From the NCBI GenBank assembly GCA_036937835.1, contig CM072860.1, positions 4,729,001-4,793,000 of the forward strand: 64,000 nucleotides of DNA. The letters run 5' to 3'. Position 1 is the stretch's first letter, and each line of letters begins with the position of its first letter. A program made the translations under genes and the position numbers. Positions 38,151 through 48,690 of this stretch are shown in pieces. This DNA comes from Pampus argenteus (taxonomy: Eukaryota; Chordata; Actinopteri; Scombriformes; Stromateidae). The notes below the pieces were generated by a model, which was given only the letters and a program-made list of their open reading frames with translations, had not been told where the DNA came from and ran no database searches.

Positions 38151-38370
38151 CCGTTTCGCCGAGTGACCTTCTCGGTGGTGAGCCAGCCCCAGGACCCTCA
38201 CCAGCAAGGATCGCTGCAGAGCTGCTACGACAGCGGCCTGGACGAGTCGGAGACACCCAGCAGCAAGAGTTCGTCGGGCCCACGGCTGGGCGCCCTTCCC
38301 CTGCCTGAGGACAGCTACGAGAGGACAACGCCGGATGGCAGTGTCGGTGAGGCAGAGCACATGGAAAATG
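38151..38370 (+). CDS. pcdh7: Internal coding exon of a delta-1 protocadherin cytoplasmic tail (protocadherin-7-like), partial gene
   Basis: The + strand reads 73 codons plus one base, starting PFRRVTFSVVSQPQDPHQ and ending GSVGEAEHMEN with a dangling G. An AG acceptor ends at 38150 and a GT donor starts at 38371, so the exon enters in phase 0 and leaves in phase 1. Delta-1 protocadherins are neuronal homophilic adhesion proteins; this segment lies in the cytosolic tail. RRVTF at exon residues 3-7 fits the RVxF consensus for protein phosphatase 1 and is the known PP1-alpha docking motif of this family. Residues about 26-60 form the Ser/Glu-rich conserved block (CYDSGLDESETPSSKSSSG, then PEDSYERTTPDG). 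The QPQDPHQ and GEAEHMEN details favour PCDH7 over PCDH1; PCDH9 and PCDH11 differ more after RRVTF, as I recall them. Fish carry pcdh7a and pcdh7b and I cannot choose. No signal peptide or membrane segment is expected here. The coding call is firm; the paralogue is less sure. Confidence 0.88.
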
Positions 38371-38376
38371 GTAGGG
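38369..38376 (+). other. 5' splice donor of the protocadherin exon
   Basis: Exon sequence ends AATG and the intron begins GTAGGG. The +3 A and +5 G fit the consensus; +4 is G instead of A. Splicing here leaves phase 1, so a downstream exon beginning AC would restore Asp after Glu-Asn, as in the family. Without splicing the frame adds only GRGKH before TGA at 38385-38387. Confidence 0.8.
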
Positions 38377-40150
38377 GCAAACACTGAAAGGAGATTAAGA
38401 AAACGCTAAGATACAGGAAACACACACGCACATACTGCCTAAAGCTTTCACGTAGCTCGTTTGATGGTAGACAGTCTCACAGACATGTAGGAACATGTGA
38501 GCGTCTCTTTTTAAAAAAAAAAATTGTTATCAACTAGTTATCATTCTTCGGCATTTTTGGCTTCAAGGTTTGCAGCAATGGTTAAGTTAGATCTGTAGTG
38601 TATCAGGTATGATGCAGTAGCTGTTGTAACTTTTATTAAAGCTTCCACGATCGCACGTCATGCGAAAAACAAAGTCTGGGATTTACTCTAAAACCTTATG
38701 GTTTCAGTCTCAGAAACAGCAGATTTATTTGATCAAAAGGGGCTACACGAGGGAATATATGTAACAGACATATTCTTTTAGATCAACAACTTTTAAACCG
38801 CCTCTCTCTTTTTGATTTGAAGCTGGGCTCTTTACAATTCCCATTGAATTTAATTCGGCGTCTATGTTCCAACTTGACAGGGGGATAGATTTTCTACATT
38901 ATCTCTACATCTTGCCTTGTATTCCTTGAGATAAAGTGAAGGAGGGGCAACGATGTGGGGGTAAATACCCAACGTGAATTGTTAAGAAGCTGCACAGATA
39001 GCTGCTGTAATGATTCGCAACATGTGTTTGGCTTGAGGCCCTTATGAAGGAGTTCATTTTTCCGTAATCGGGAGATAGAACTGATGTTCTGTAGGTTGTA
39101 ATGCAAAAAGACTGTAGCCTAGAAAGAGTGAGTGGGAGAGATAGAATAGAAAGAGCCTATTATAAAGGCAGTCCCTAGGTACAGTACTGTTTCTTCCCTT
39201 GCAGAACCTCTCACAGTTAGCCTGAGCTACTTTCCAACCAAGGACAAAATGTGTGTATGTGTGCGTGCATGTGTGTATATCTTGGTGTGCAGTGAGAGAG
39301 ATGAGGGTAATGGTCCCATTCATAGTCTCGGAGTCTGAGGCGATGCTTAACAAGGAGTAGCTGTCTTGAGAGTGCTAAGCCTAAGTGCAGAGGCTTCCCC
39401 ACTGCAGCTTAGGGTAAGGATATTGAAATGGCTTAAAGATTCACATCCCCTCGTCTTAGATAGAGTTGCTTTCAAGATGATTTCTTAACGTATGCCAGGA
39501 TCTATGTAGTGATGTACGAGTCGATTTAATGTATCCACAAGGTGACACAGAGATAAAATACTGGTCATCAGGAAACTGTCTTGCTATGGGTTTTGCAATA
39601 ATCCTATTCAGCAGATATAAAGTCAGGCAAACCAGACATCAAAGGGACAGTTACGCAGGTGTCCGCAATGACCTCTCTCTCAAATTTGGCATTAATGCAG
39701 ATTAAAAGGGATTGAGACACTTTGGTGTGAGATGATAGGTGTTACCTTGTGGATATATTGAAAAAAGACAATATGCGCCCATTTACTGGCCAAATTAGAC
39801 CCAATTAAATGTTTCAATCTGGTCTCTATATAAATTAATTGGACGGGGACAGCCGATAGCAGACAACCCAGAAGTGTGATCAGCCTGTCAATCAAATCCA
39901 CCTTGAGAAGAGGAGAAAAAAAAATCGTTAATAGTGAAATAAATGGATCCAGAAAATGGAATATAAAAAAATAAACTCTAAACACTTTGACCAATTTTGG
40001 TTTCAACTCAGTCGACATACGTTCAGAGGGTACTATTGCAAAGTACTCTGGAGCTTTAGAGATTTGTTGGAGGAACAGAGTCAAGGTCAATTCACGAATC
40101 AGTCCCATCCAAGAGAAACAACACGCTCTGCTGCTGCTAACTATCTCTGA

Positions 40151-40154
<4 letters not shown>

Positions 40155-40185
<31 letters not shown>
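40155..40185. repeat. (GT)n microsatellite
   Basis: 31 bp of pure GT, then GGGTGTGGGTGT. Confidence 0.95.
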
Positions 40186-40189
<4 letters not shown>

Positions 40190-40357
40190 TGGGTGTACTT
40201 GGAACGGCAGCTGTATAAGTGATTGGGAGTACGTGAGTGTGTGTGAACATGGGCGTTTTCTGTTCAACATGTTGTTTTTAATCTCAAATCAAATATATAA
40301 TTCTGAGTCCGCACAGTTTGTACTCTGGCTAACAGGAGATATAATCTGGTTTATGTA

Positions 40358-40535
40358 GGCAGCGGGTTGTCTTCGCGGTCTAGGTCCTGTGATTCAATCC
40401 CTAAAGAAAACAGCACTATGTTTCCTCTTAAAAGTGTCCTTGCAAGGAAGACGCTGTGCCCCCGCTTGCTCACTTATGCTCGGTCACTCAGGATAAGGGC
40501 ATCCGCTAAATACCTAAGTGTAAAGTAAATGCAAT
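40358..40535 (+). mobile_element. Decayed tRNA-derived SINE
   Basis: The head (GCAGCGGGTTGTCTTCG... to GTGATTCAATCCC at 40389-40402) resembles a tRNA-derived region with a degenerate Pol III box B. It is followed by a body with AGTGTCCTTGCAAGGAAG, and a tail at 40491-40535 reading GGATAAGGGCATCCGCTAAA. GGATAAG(A/G)GC(G/A)TC(T/C)GCTAAAT is the tail shared by many fish SINEs and their partner LINEs. The copy is diverged and non-coding, and the head is shortened. I recall the family features but cannot assign a named family. Confidence 0.6.
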
Positions 40536-43442
40536 CATCTGAGGTTAGGGCAAATATTGGCAAACTGCTTCAGCCTCTTGAGGGAAGCTAACTACAGTCA
40601 TTAACACTCCCCCTTGCGTGGTAGCCAGAGCACACACAGACACCATCAGCACTGCATTTGACCTATATAAAGCCCTGTTTTTTGCCTTTTTTTTGCTTTT
40701 TTTAACAAAATCAGGGAGTTACGAGGAAAGAGGGAGAACAAAAGTTAGCAGATGGCTTGCTGTGGTGCCGAAGTGCCGGCATGGGCATCATTAGCAACAG
40801 GTAATTGCAGGCATTTACGTGCGTTTTGTGACGGTGATTTGTGGCAGGAGTGTATTTTCGACCTCATTTGTCCTGTACAGACCAGAAGGAAGGAAGTTAG
40901 GGGACGGAGAATAGTATACTTGTAGGTGTGTATCAGTTTGATTGGTGACATGTGTGTGTGTGTGTGTGTATGGAGGCAAATCACAGGGGGTTTGGGTCAA
41001 TTCAAGAGCATGGAAAGAGTCAATCTTTGGGCAAGAGGCATGAGTGGCAGTTTGAAAACGTTGATTCTGATCATTTATTTGTATATTTTTTTTGTTCACT
41101 TTGTTACTGATTCATCATGCCTGATTGCCGTTGCTTTGTGTCAGGGTGAAACGCGGACAAAGGCTAATGTCCCTTTTTGATTCCGCGCTTTTTTCCAGCT
41201 CTGACTCGGTTCTTGTCAATAGATGTTCACACAATGCAGGAACAACACACACACACACACACACTGCAGCTGCTTGTCTCTCACACAAGTACCCGACCAA
41301 CACACATACACATACATACAGTACACACACATATATTCAGCCATCCATATTAACGTAACCAGACAAACACACACACACGAACACACAGACTCTTGTTTTT
41401 CACTTTCTGCCTCCTCCCTCTCCCCATCCTTCCTTTTTCTTTCCACCTTTGCACAAATGTGCCGAGGGGCCATGTTTTCTTTTCCTCATCTCCTTCATCA
41501 AGGTCAGGTTTCGAATTTTATTATTTTCCTATTGGTTGATTTCCTTCCATGGGGAGTGTCAAAAAAAAGAAAAAAAAAAACCTCTCTCCATCTTAGACAG
41601 ATTCTTCCAGAACCAACTGGAAACAAGGAGTTTCAGGGTCAACGCGGGAATATCAACACACTCCACACTGCTCGGTAGTTATATCTTCATGGACTTTGTT
41701 TCAAGTGTAAAAGAGTCTAAAGCTTCAGAAACCTGCGAGAATACTGCTGCATCTTTATAGACGTTTCTGAATTTGTTCCGTTGAACGATGGAAAAAACAA
41801 AAACAAACAATGTGTAGTCTTTAGTTACCATTTCAGAACATGATACAAAAAAAAAAAAAATCAGAGTTTTAACCATAAATCTTGAATAGTGCATAGCCCC
41901 ATATTTTGCTCAGCTATGTCATTTGCAACTATGAAGTCTTGATCTGTTTGATGCACAGCTGAGCCCCTCACTTATTCATAAGCTTACCCCTATGCTCATC
42001 AGATATTCATAAGTGCTGAGCGTTTGGAGTCGAAACACCCGATTAGACCGTCAGAGATGTCAAAAAGCCTTTCCAGATGTACGGTGTTTCCGGTGGGTCA
42101 AAGACTTGTGCTCCATTATTGATCTCTGCATCGCAGTGGATTTTTCAATTTTTACCGTGTTAGTTCGAGTACACCTCAACATAACACGCTTCCACTTTGC
42201 CCTTTCATCATGAGTGAGGTGTTTGAGGTGTGCAAAGTGGGTTTTTTTTTTTATGTGAAACCTCCGCATTAATCAGAACCGCTCCCGGCATAGAAGATGT
42301 AATATTGTTGTTCAGTATATCACTGCACCTTTGCAGTGTACTGTGCTTATTGCTGTAGGTCACGCTACCGAAGATTTATCCTATTTTATTCATGAATCAT
42401 CATATTCATATCATATACTTTTACCTCAGCTTCACTTCCTTGTAGTCTATCCTGAGCTGATAAAACACTATGTGCTTTGCTGTCAGTAGGTTGCTATGCG
42501 AGGATTTACCCCTTTTCCGTATGCTTTCTGACAAGGGGAACATTGTATACAATCTGACTTTTAAGGAGGGAAAAAAAAAACAAATCAATAAACTTTGCAG
42601 AAAAACTGATTTTTTTTTTTCCCCCCATCCTTACCGCATGAATTATTAGTAACTCACAATGAGCACTTGCAGACAGCAGGATATGCACTAGTTTACTCAA
42701 CTTTTTATTTACCGCTACATCACTGAGTGCATCTCACGGAAGCCGATGCCTGATTTCATTTATGCTGGCAGCAAAGACAGATGAATAGTGCAAACTTATT
42801 GTAGCCTCTGAGAGAGTAATAGCACATACTGGCTGGTACCTACCGGCTGCTTATGTTACCATGCTTGTCACGTTTCTGTGCTTTGGCTGCCAGACCCCCC
42901 ACCCCCCACCCCACCAGCACACACACACAAACACACACACACCAGACTCTATCTCTTTTCTGTCTCTCCTGCTGAGAAATCTCAGGGTACCACTGGATTA
43001 CAAACATCATCATTTAGTGTTGACTAGCTGGCCCAATAGAGTAGGACAGAGAAGTGGCACATCACAGCACCTATCAGTCAGGTTGTCGGCAGGTGCCGAC
43101 ATTGTCTGAACCTTTGTTAGTACCCATACACACACACAAGCGCTAAAGCGAAAACTGGTGGAAGAAATAAAACGTAAGCTTTGGTGGCAATAGAAGTTAT
43201 TGCAGAGAAAATGCAGAACAGAGAAAAAAATGGTGAAAATATATAACGTAATTATTAAAATTAAGTTGTGAATTGTGATTGTGAGTAATTCGTAAGTTTG
43301 TGTTTGGCTTTAATGTCCTGTTGAAAATTGTACGTCTTTTAGTTAGTTTGGTTTAAATGGCACCTCACTAGATCACTTCACTTGTTGTTTCTCTCTTTTC
43401 CCAAGCTATGCTCGTTGGAATGGTGCTTAGCCTGGTTAATAA

Positions 43443-43448
43443 TGTGCA

Positions 43449-43480
<32 letters not shown>

Positions 43481-43486
43481 CATGTG
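43443..43486. repeat. (TG)n with CGCGCG end, Z-DNA-prone
   Basis: TGCATG, a (TG) array, then TGCGCGCGCATGTG: about 44 bp of alternating purine-pyrimidine. Confidence 0.8.
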
Positions 43487-44597
43487 TTTGTGTGCAACTC
43501 TGTTCATTAGGCAAGCCCAATTGTGGGGCCAGATGGCAAAGCGAGTTTGTTTAATTAAAACCATTCATATTTCAAGAGCGGAGCAGCGGCAGCGCTGGTC
43601 TTAGGTCTGATTTGCCCAACTTGGTGGAGGGATGGGAGTGTGTACGTGTGTGTCTCTCTCTCTTTGTGTGTGTGTGTGTGTGTGTTAGAGATTGTGTATG
43701 TGCTATGCGGCCATCACCACCCAGCGGAGAGCGGTGTAGTGAAAAATCACCCAGTGGAAGGCACTTGCACTATCAATCAGCATGCTACACATGCCCTCTC
43801 CAAGGTCACAGTCCATGTGTGCACACGAGTTGAAAACAGTCCAACATCATTGTGGAAATTAATCAGTTCAATCTAACCAGTATGTGTAAAGTATGATGCT
43901 TGTAGATTTCACAGCAGGGTTTGTATTTTGGATGTGCCTGCAGTACTCCGCCATGTGTCTCTCATTCATTTCCATCTGTCCCTTACCCCTCGCCTTTTTA
44001 TTTCTTTTTTTTTTGTGATATCCCCCAGGCAAGGCAACAGCAAGGGAGATAGAGAGAACAAGAAGACCTATTGAGATGATGATGCGAGAGAAAGCACTGA
44101 GGGGAAGGTAAAGAGAGGGAAGCATGGCAAAGTAGAGTAAATGAATAACACACTGCACAGGAGCCCAGAAACAGATCGAAGGACGGTAAAGAGGGAGAGA
44201 AAAAGAGAGAGAGAGATAATAATAAAAAAACAAAACAACAGGAGAGTGATAGAGAATGAGAAGCAGAGGGGGAAGAGGGAGAGAAGGAAAGGGATTGGGG
44301 TTACATGCATGGAGAAGTTGCCAGCAGAAAGTGGCGGTTGACAGAGAGATGATTGATCACTGCTCAGCTGGAGCAGGCAGGTATTCAAATCATACCCCAG
44401 TGTCACATCCACAGGCGTGTCTTCCTCTGCGTCTCTCCACATGGGCACACATGGACTGTAAAGCCCACCCAGTGCAGTCTTAAGTCCCGTAACACACGAG
44501 ACACTGGCAGAACTGAAAGTGAAGAATAGCTGCTCTCAACATGAAGCATCCGGCAGAATCTGGGAGGGGAAAGCCGTTGACCTTTTAATGCATCTTC

Positions 44598-44607
<10 letters not shown>

Positions 44608-44630
<23 letters not shown>

Positions 44631-44632
44631 TA
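44608..44632. repeat. (AT)n microsatellite
   Basis: 25 bp of pure AT, preceded by A8. Confidence 0.95.
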
Positions 44633-44879
44633 ATCTCTAGGGGTATCTTGCTGAAATGCTGAAAAAAAAAGTGTCATGTTTCAGTGTTTTAGGAGCAGAC
44701 TTATTAGTTTTATTCACCTCCATTGTGTTTCGGTGGAGGCAGAAATCTCTGGAGGCTTTTATGTTTCATAATTTGGACAAACAAGCCCTTCAGAAACATC
44801 TTAAGGAATAATATAGGAGGGACAAATCAGCCAATTCAGCCTGCTTACAAACACCGATACACAGAGAAGCGTCACACAG

Positions 44880-45170
44880 CCACGATGGCCGTTTTGTTGG
44901 AGTGAGACGTGCAGCTATAGTTCGCTCGACTCGACCGCAACAGCCCGGCTCGAGGAAAGTAGCTATTGTGTTTCGGAGGGAGTACGCATGTCGAGACGTT
45001 GTATTTTCTACATTGTCTTCTACAATCGGGACGCGCAGTTGATAAAGCGCAAGCGAAACACTTGTCGGAGGGAGAAAGAGAGCAGAATGGCTTTTCACGG
45101 CACCGCAGAGACATGACTGTATTTTAAATGAGGGGGCCTACAGTCATAAGCGCCGCTGTGTGCGTTTGTT
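44880..45170. promoter_or_regulatory. CpG-dense patch
   Basis: It has clusters such as TTCGCTCGACTCGACCG near 44920, CGGGACGCGCAG near 45028, AAGCGCAAGCG near 45047 and AAGCGCCGCTGTGTGCG near 45148, against a CpG-poor background. Overlapping minus-strand frames have no domain. Function unknown. Confidence 0.35.
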
Positions 45171-45360
45171 TTTTTTTGTTTTGTTTTTTTGCCTTTTTAG
45201 GTGCAACCAAGCGGCGACCAGCAATTTGGCTCGTCTCCAAATGGCACAGGCATTCGTTATGTTCGGAATGAAATCACTTTCTCTGACAGCTGTTAATTTG
45301 AAAATGCACCTACCTGTTTTTAATCTTTATTTTTATACTCGCCCCCTCACAATATCACTT

Positions 45361-45461
45361 TCTTGGCTGAGATATGTGTGTCAGGTGTAGTGCTTGCAGG
45401 GGGAACTGGCGGGGCGGTCTTCAATGAAGACAATTAAACACCTCCAAGGCACTCAGCCAAA
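45361..45461 (+). repeat. Copy A of an inverted dispersed element pair
   Basis: A 101-bp segment matches the reverse complement of 55883-55967. The core 45411-45461 matches 55883-55933 at 48 of 51 positions by eye (GGGGCGGTC, TCAATGAAGACAATTAAACA, CCTC, GGCACTCAGCCAAA). A second matching island, TCTTGGCTG and ATGTGTGTCA, lies at the other end, separated by a stretch about 17 bp longer in copy A. It is not low-complexity. A chance open frame reading SSMKTIKHL spans the core. Confidence 0.8.
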
Positions 45462-45854
45462 GCCACCCCGCCTCCCCTCCCCCTTTCCCTCCCCCCTCCC
45501 GCCACCACCCCTCCCAGGCACTCTGTCTTCTGCTTGTTTTCCCTCCTCCCTCTGCTTCCCACCTCTTCCCCTCGTCCGACTTCGATTCAGTTGCGCGATT
45601 GCGGGTGAGGATGAGGTGAGCAGGTTGTGCGGAGCGAGGGATCGCATTTGCTGTTGCATGCTGGAACATCAGGTGTGCAGCACTGGTACGCAGCAGGGGG
45701 GCCATGTCTTTCCCAGTGTGTGGTTTATAGCACGGGAGGGGGGGCCAGCTGCAAGGGATGCCAATGATGGTACTCACTAAGTAGTGGTTGTTTATTTGTA
45801 TCTTCTGATCCTTGGATACAGACTGAGAAAGAAAGAAGGCTGCTACAAGGACAA

Positions 45855-45886
<32 letters not shown>
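45855..45886. repeat. (GT)n-(AT)n microsatellite
   Basis: GT array passing into TATATATATG. Confidence 0.9.
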
Positions 45887-45887
<1 letters not shown>

Positions 45888-46799
45888 TGCATATGTTGCA
45901 ACAAGCCAACTTCACACCAGCAGAAACACTGAGAAAACCAAAGAAGGCATTCTCAGGTTGTGTGTGTTTTTTTTTTTTTCTCACTTCAGGGAATTTGTTG
46001 GAAAAACACAAACACATTCAGGTGTTCACACATTCTGTAGCCCAACACCAAGCCGAGGCCGCTCATGCATTCATTCATGTATTCGCCAACCATACTATAC
46101 TTTATGTGCAAACACCGTCTCTCACTACCCCCTCCTCCGATCTCACGGTTAAGACACAAACACACATCCGTGCATTATAACTCGGGCGTCTGCAAAAAAA
46201 AAAAAAACAACTAACCGTCAATTTAATTTTGCACACAAGAAATGCTGCCCTGATTATAAAACACATTACATTTATTTGATTAGCGAACTTTCCTGGAACC
46301 AGATGTAACCTGCTTACATGCCAACATAGTGAAGCGTTGCCAAAACCGGTCCCATATCCTCGTGTTTCCGGGTGTGCTGCGGTTTCAATGTAAGCGGTGA
46401 CACTCTTTTTGACCTTTAAAGGTAGGAATTGCAAATTGCGTACATTTTTCTAGCGGTGTTTGTGCATGAACGAGCTGACGCATGTTCTCTTGTTTATTTT
46501 ACATATTATCTATGTGTGGCATCTGGCCCTTCAGCAGCTTAACCTTTGCCATTTCTGATCCCTAGTGTTGGACTTTTTTTTACAGCCTCTCACAACCAAC
46601 AACTTTTTTTTTTTTTTTTTTAGTTTTTTAGTTTAGTTTTCTTTTGCCACCTTGTCTGGTTTCACCTACATGTGCCCATTTAGCGAGCAGCTTGCTGTGC
46701 CACGTCTCCAGCCGGGGATGGCTGCGAACTGGCATTCCTTTTGGGAAGGGATTTTTTGTCAGGAAACGTCTCACTCTGCCAACAGCGTCGGCTGCTACC

Positions 46800-46819
46800 C
46801 CTAATTGATACCAATTAGG
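46800..46819. repeat. Inverted pair of homeodomain-like sites
   Basis: CCTAATTG, spacer ATAC, CAATTAGG: perfect 8-bp arms. Each arm contains a TAATTG/CAATTA homeodomain core, and it sits in repeat-poor sequence. Binding is inferred only. Confidence 0.55.
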
Positions 46820-47340
46820 CCGTATTATTTAGGAATTTGACATCATGTTCGTCTTTAATCGGGGTTGCTTGATGACTCAGAGACGCCGTTTAAATGCTGT
46901 TTAACTGTCAAAACACAGAGAAAACAAATGCTTGCTTGCTGCGAGCGTCATGCACAAAGATAATGATAATCAGTGTGTGTGTGTGTGTGTGTTTCTGTGT
47001 GTTGCATGGGCTATGATATGAGGTACGGGAGCTTAGTACAAACTCATAGTATTTACATTAGTATCAATAAAAAAATTATTCTAACTACTCCACGGTTTCA
47101 CAGTGTTGTGGATCAATACTGACTCTGTGTATTCAAGCATGTATATACAGTAGGTGTGTGTGCGTGTGTATGAATCCAAGCAGAGATGCATCATACTCTC
47201 ATCGGTGCTGCAAGACTACCGCGGCCCACCAGAACTGATTTTTGCTTCTCTCATCCCCCTCTCTTTGCCCTACCGCTCCTTCGCCTTATAAAAATAGATG
47301 AAAGCATGTAACAATGGAAGAGGGGGGGATTATCCTCTCC

Positions 47341-47393
47341 GCTCTCTCTCTCTCTCTCACTCTCACACTCTCTCACTCTCTCGCCTTCTCTCT
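47341..47393. repeat. (CT)n imperfect microsatellite
   Basis: CT units with CA interruptions over about 50 bp. Confidence 0.9.
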
Positions 47394-48245
47394 TTGAGGA
47401 CACAGTTAATGTGTCTCATATGGAGGATAGGGTGGTGGAGGTAGAGGGATTGAAATGAAAAGCTAACACAGTTTATAGAAGGGGACTTCCTGGCCTGCCA
47501 GTGGCAAAGCAGTGTTAGAGGTCTCTAAGTGGCACACGCTGTGACCTTTGACACCAGGGATGCCAGAGGGGGTTTCATATCATGACACACACACACACAC
47601 ATCTCTCCAAACAGAGAGAGAGAGAGATGAACACATAAAGAAGGCTTTGATGCACCTTCCTTATACAGCAGTATGCATGCTTGCACACACGTCCATTCAC
47701 CTGAAGAGACAATATCCTCCTCTGAGTTCCACTAGCTGAGGAATTTTATTACTTTCTCTCCTCTTGTTTCATTTTGGCTCCATCTTTTTTTTTTTTTTTT
47801 TTTCCCTCCACCAGCTGAGCTCATGGACACAATTACTCAGGGTCACAGAAACATTAATGAAAGACACATCTCCCAAAGATGTGCGATACATGTTTAAAAA
47901 AAAACAAAACTAAAAAAGGATGCTCATTATTTTTCTCACCCTGACCAATCCCTCTGTGGTTCTCTCAGAAGTCTGAAGAAGACAACAGAGAGAAAGTTCA
48001 TCCACGAACCTCTGTGAGCGACTTAATGCGTCCTTTAACAAAGGCTTGTCCATTTAGTCCATCGAACTGTTTTCCCCCGGTGACTTGCGTGGCAACAAAT
48101 TCACAGAGCAGATAGCATTAGCGCCATACATGTTTTATGAAGACCAAGAGCTCACCCTACTTAAGGCAAACACTCACTGCAACACTCGCACAGCCGTGAA
48201 ATTGGTGTGGTATGTGTGTAAGAGCAGGAAATCGTGTATGTACCC

Positions 48246-48248
<3 letters not shown>

Positions 48249-48280
<32 letters not shown>
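48249..48280. repeat. (TG)16 microsatellite
   Basis: 32 bp of pure TG, 130 bp upstream of the long TA array. Confidence 0.95.
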
Positions 48281-48282
<2 letters not shown>

Positions 48283-48407
48283 TCTAATATTTGCACTCTC
48301 CCTGCTTTTCTCTTGTGACTGTGAAGCTGCTTGCTTATGTATTGTTGACCCATTTAAGTGCTTTAGCATTTCGCTATTGTGCTTTCTCTCTGAGCTCAGA
48401 ATGTGCA

Positions 48408-48408
<1 letters not shown>

Positions 48409-48450
<42 letters not shown>
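48409..48450. repeat. (TA)21 microsatellite
   Basis: 42 bp of pure TA, the longest in the window and cruciform-prone. Confidence 0.95.
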
Positions 48451-48454
<4 letters not shown>

Positions 48455-48669
48455 TTGTTCCAATACATACATCGCCTGTGCAAAAACACACAAACTCAAT
48501 GCATTTTCGATATATATATATTTTTTGTTTTTCCCTTCTCTACCTCTCTCATACACACATTATCTCCCTCATTCTCTCTCCATCTTCCTCTCTATCGCCC
48601 CCTTTCTCCGATCTTGGAATACTTGGAGTTGAAGTCGCACACTGTGCTGGAATGAAACGCCGTCAGCGG

Positions 48670-48690
48670 CACACACACACACACACACAC
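48670..48690. repeat. (AC)n microsatellite
   Basis: 21 bp of pure AC/CA. Confidence 0.95.

Larger units (their letters stand above)
38371..45000 (+). other. Presumed intron, block 6, following the protocadherin exon
   Basis: Noncoding. After the donor, 38390-40150 is largely free of long repeats and shows no further exon that I recognise. A decayed SINE lies at 40358-40535. (TG)n or (CA)n arrays lie at 40155-40185, 40951-40969, 41245-41264 and 43443-43486, and (AT)n at 44608-44632. A purine-rich stretch runs 44030-44300. Confidence 0.75.

Noticed and set aside
39692..40270. 192-codon minus-strand open frame
   Set aside because: It contains an HTHTHT run from the TG array. The remainder has no recognisable domain or splice context.
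45421..46017. 198-codon minus-strand open frame
   Set aside because: It reads through a CA/TG array (HTHTHT), poly-A and a C-rich tract. No domain, and composition explains the length.
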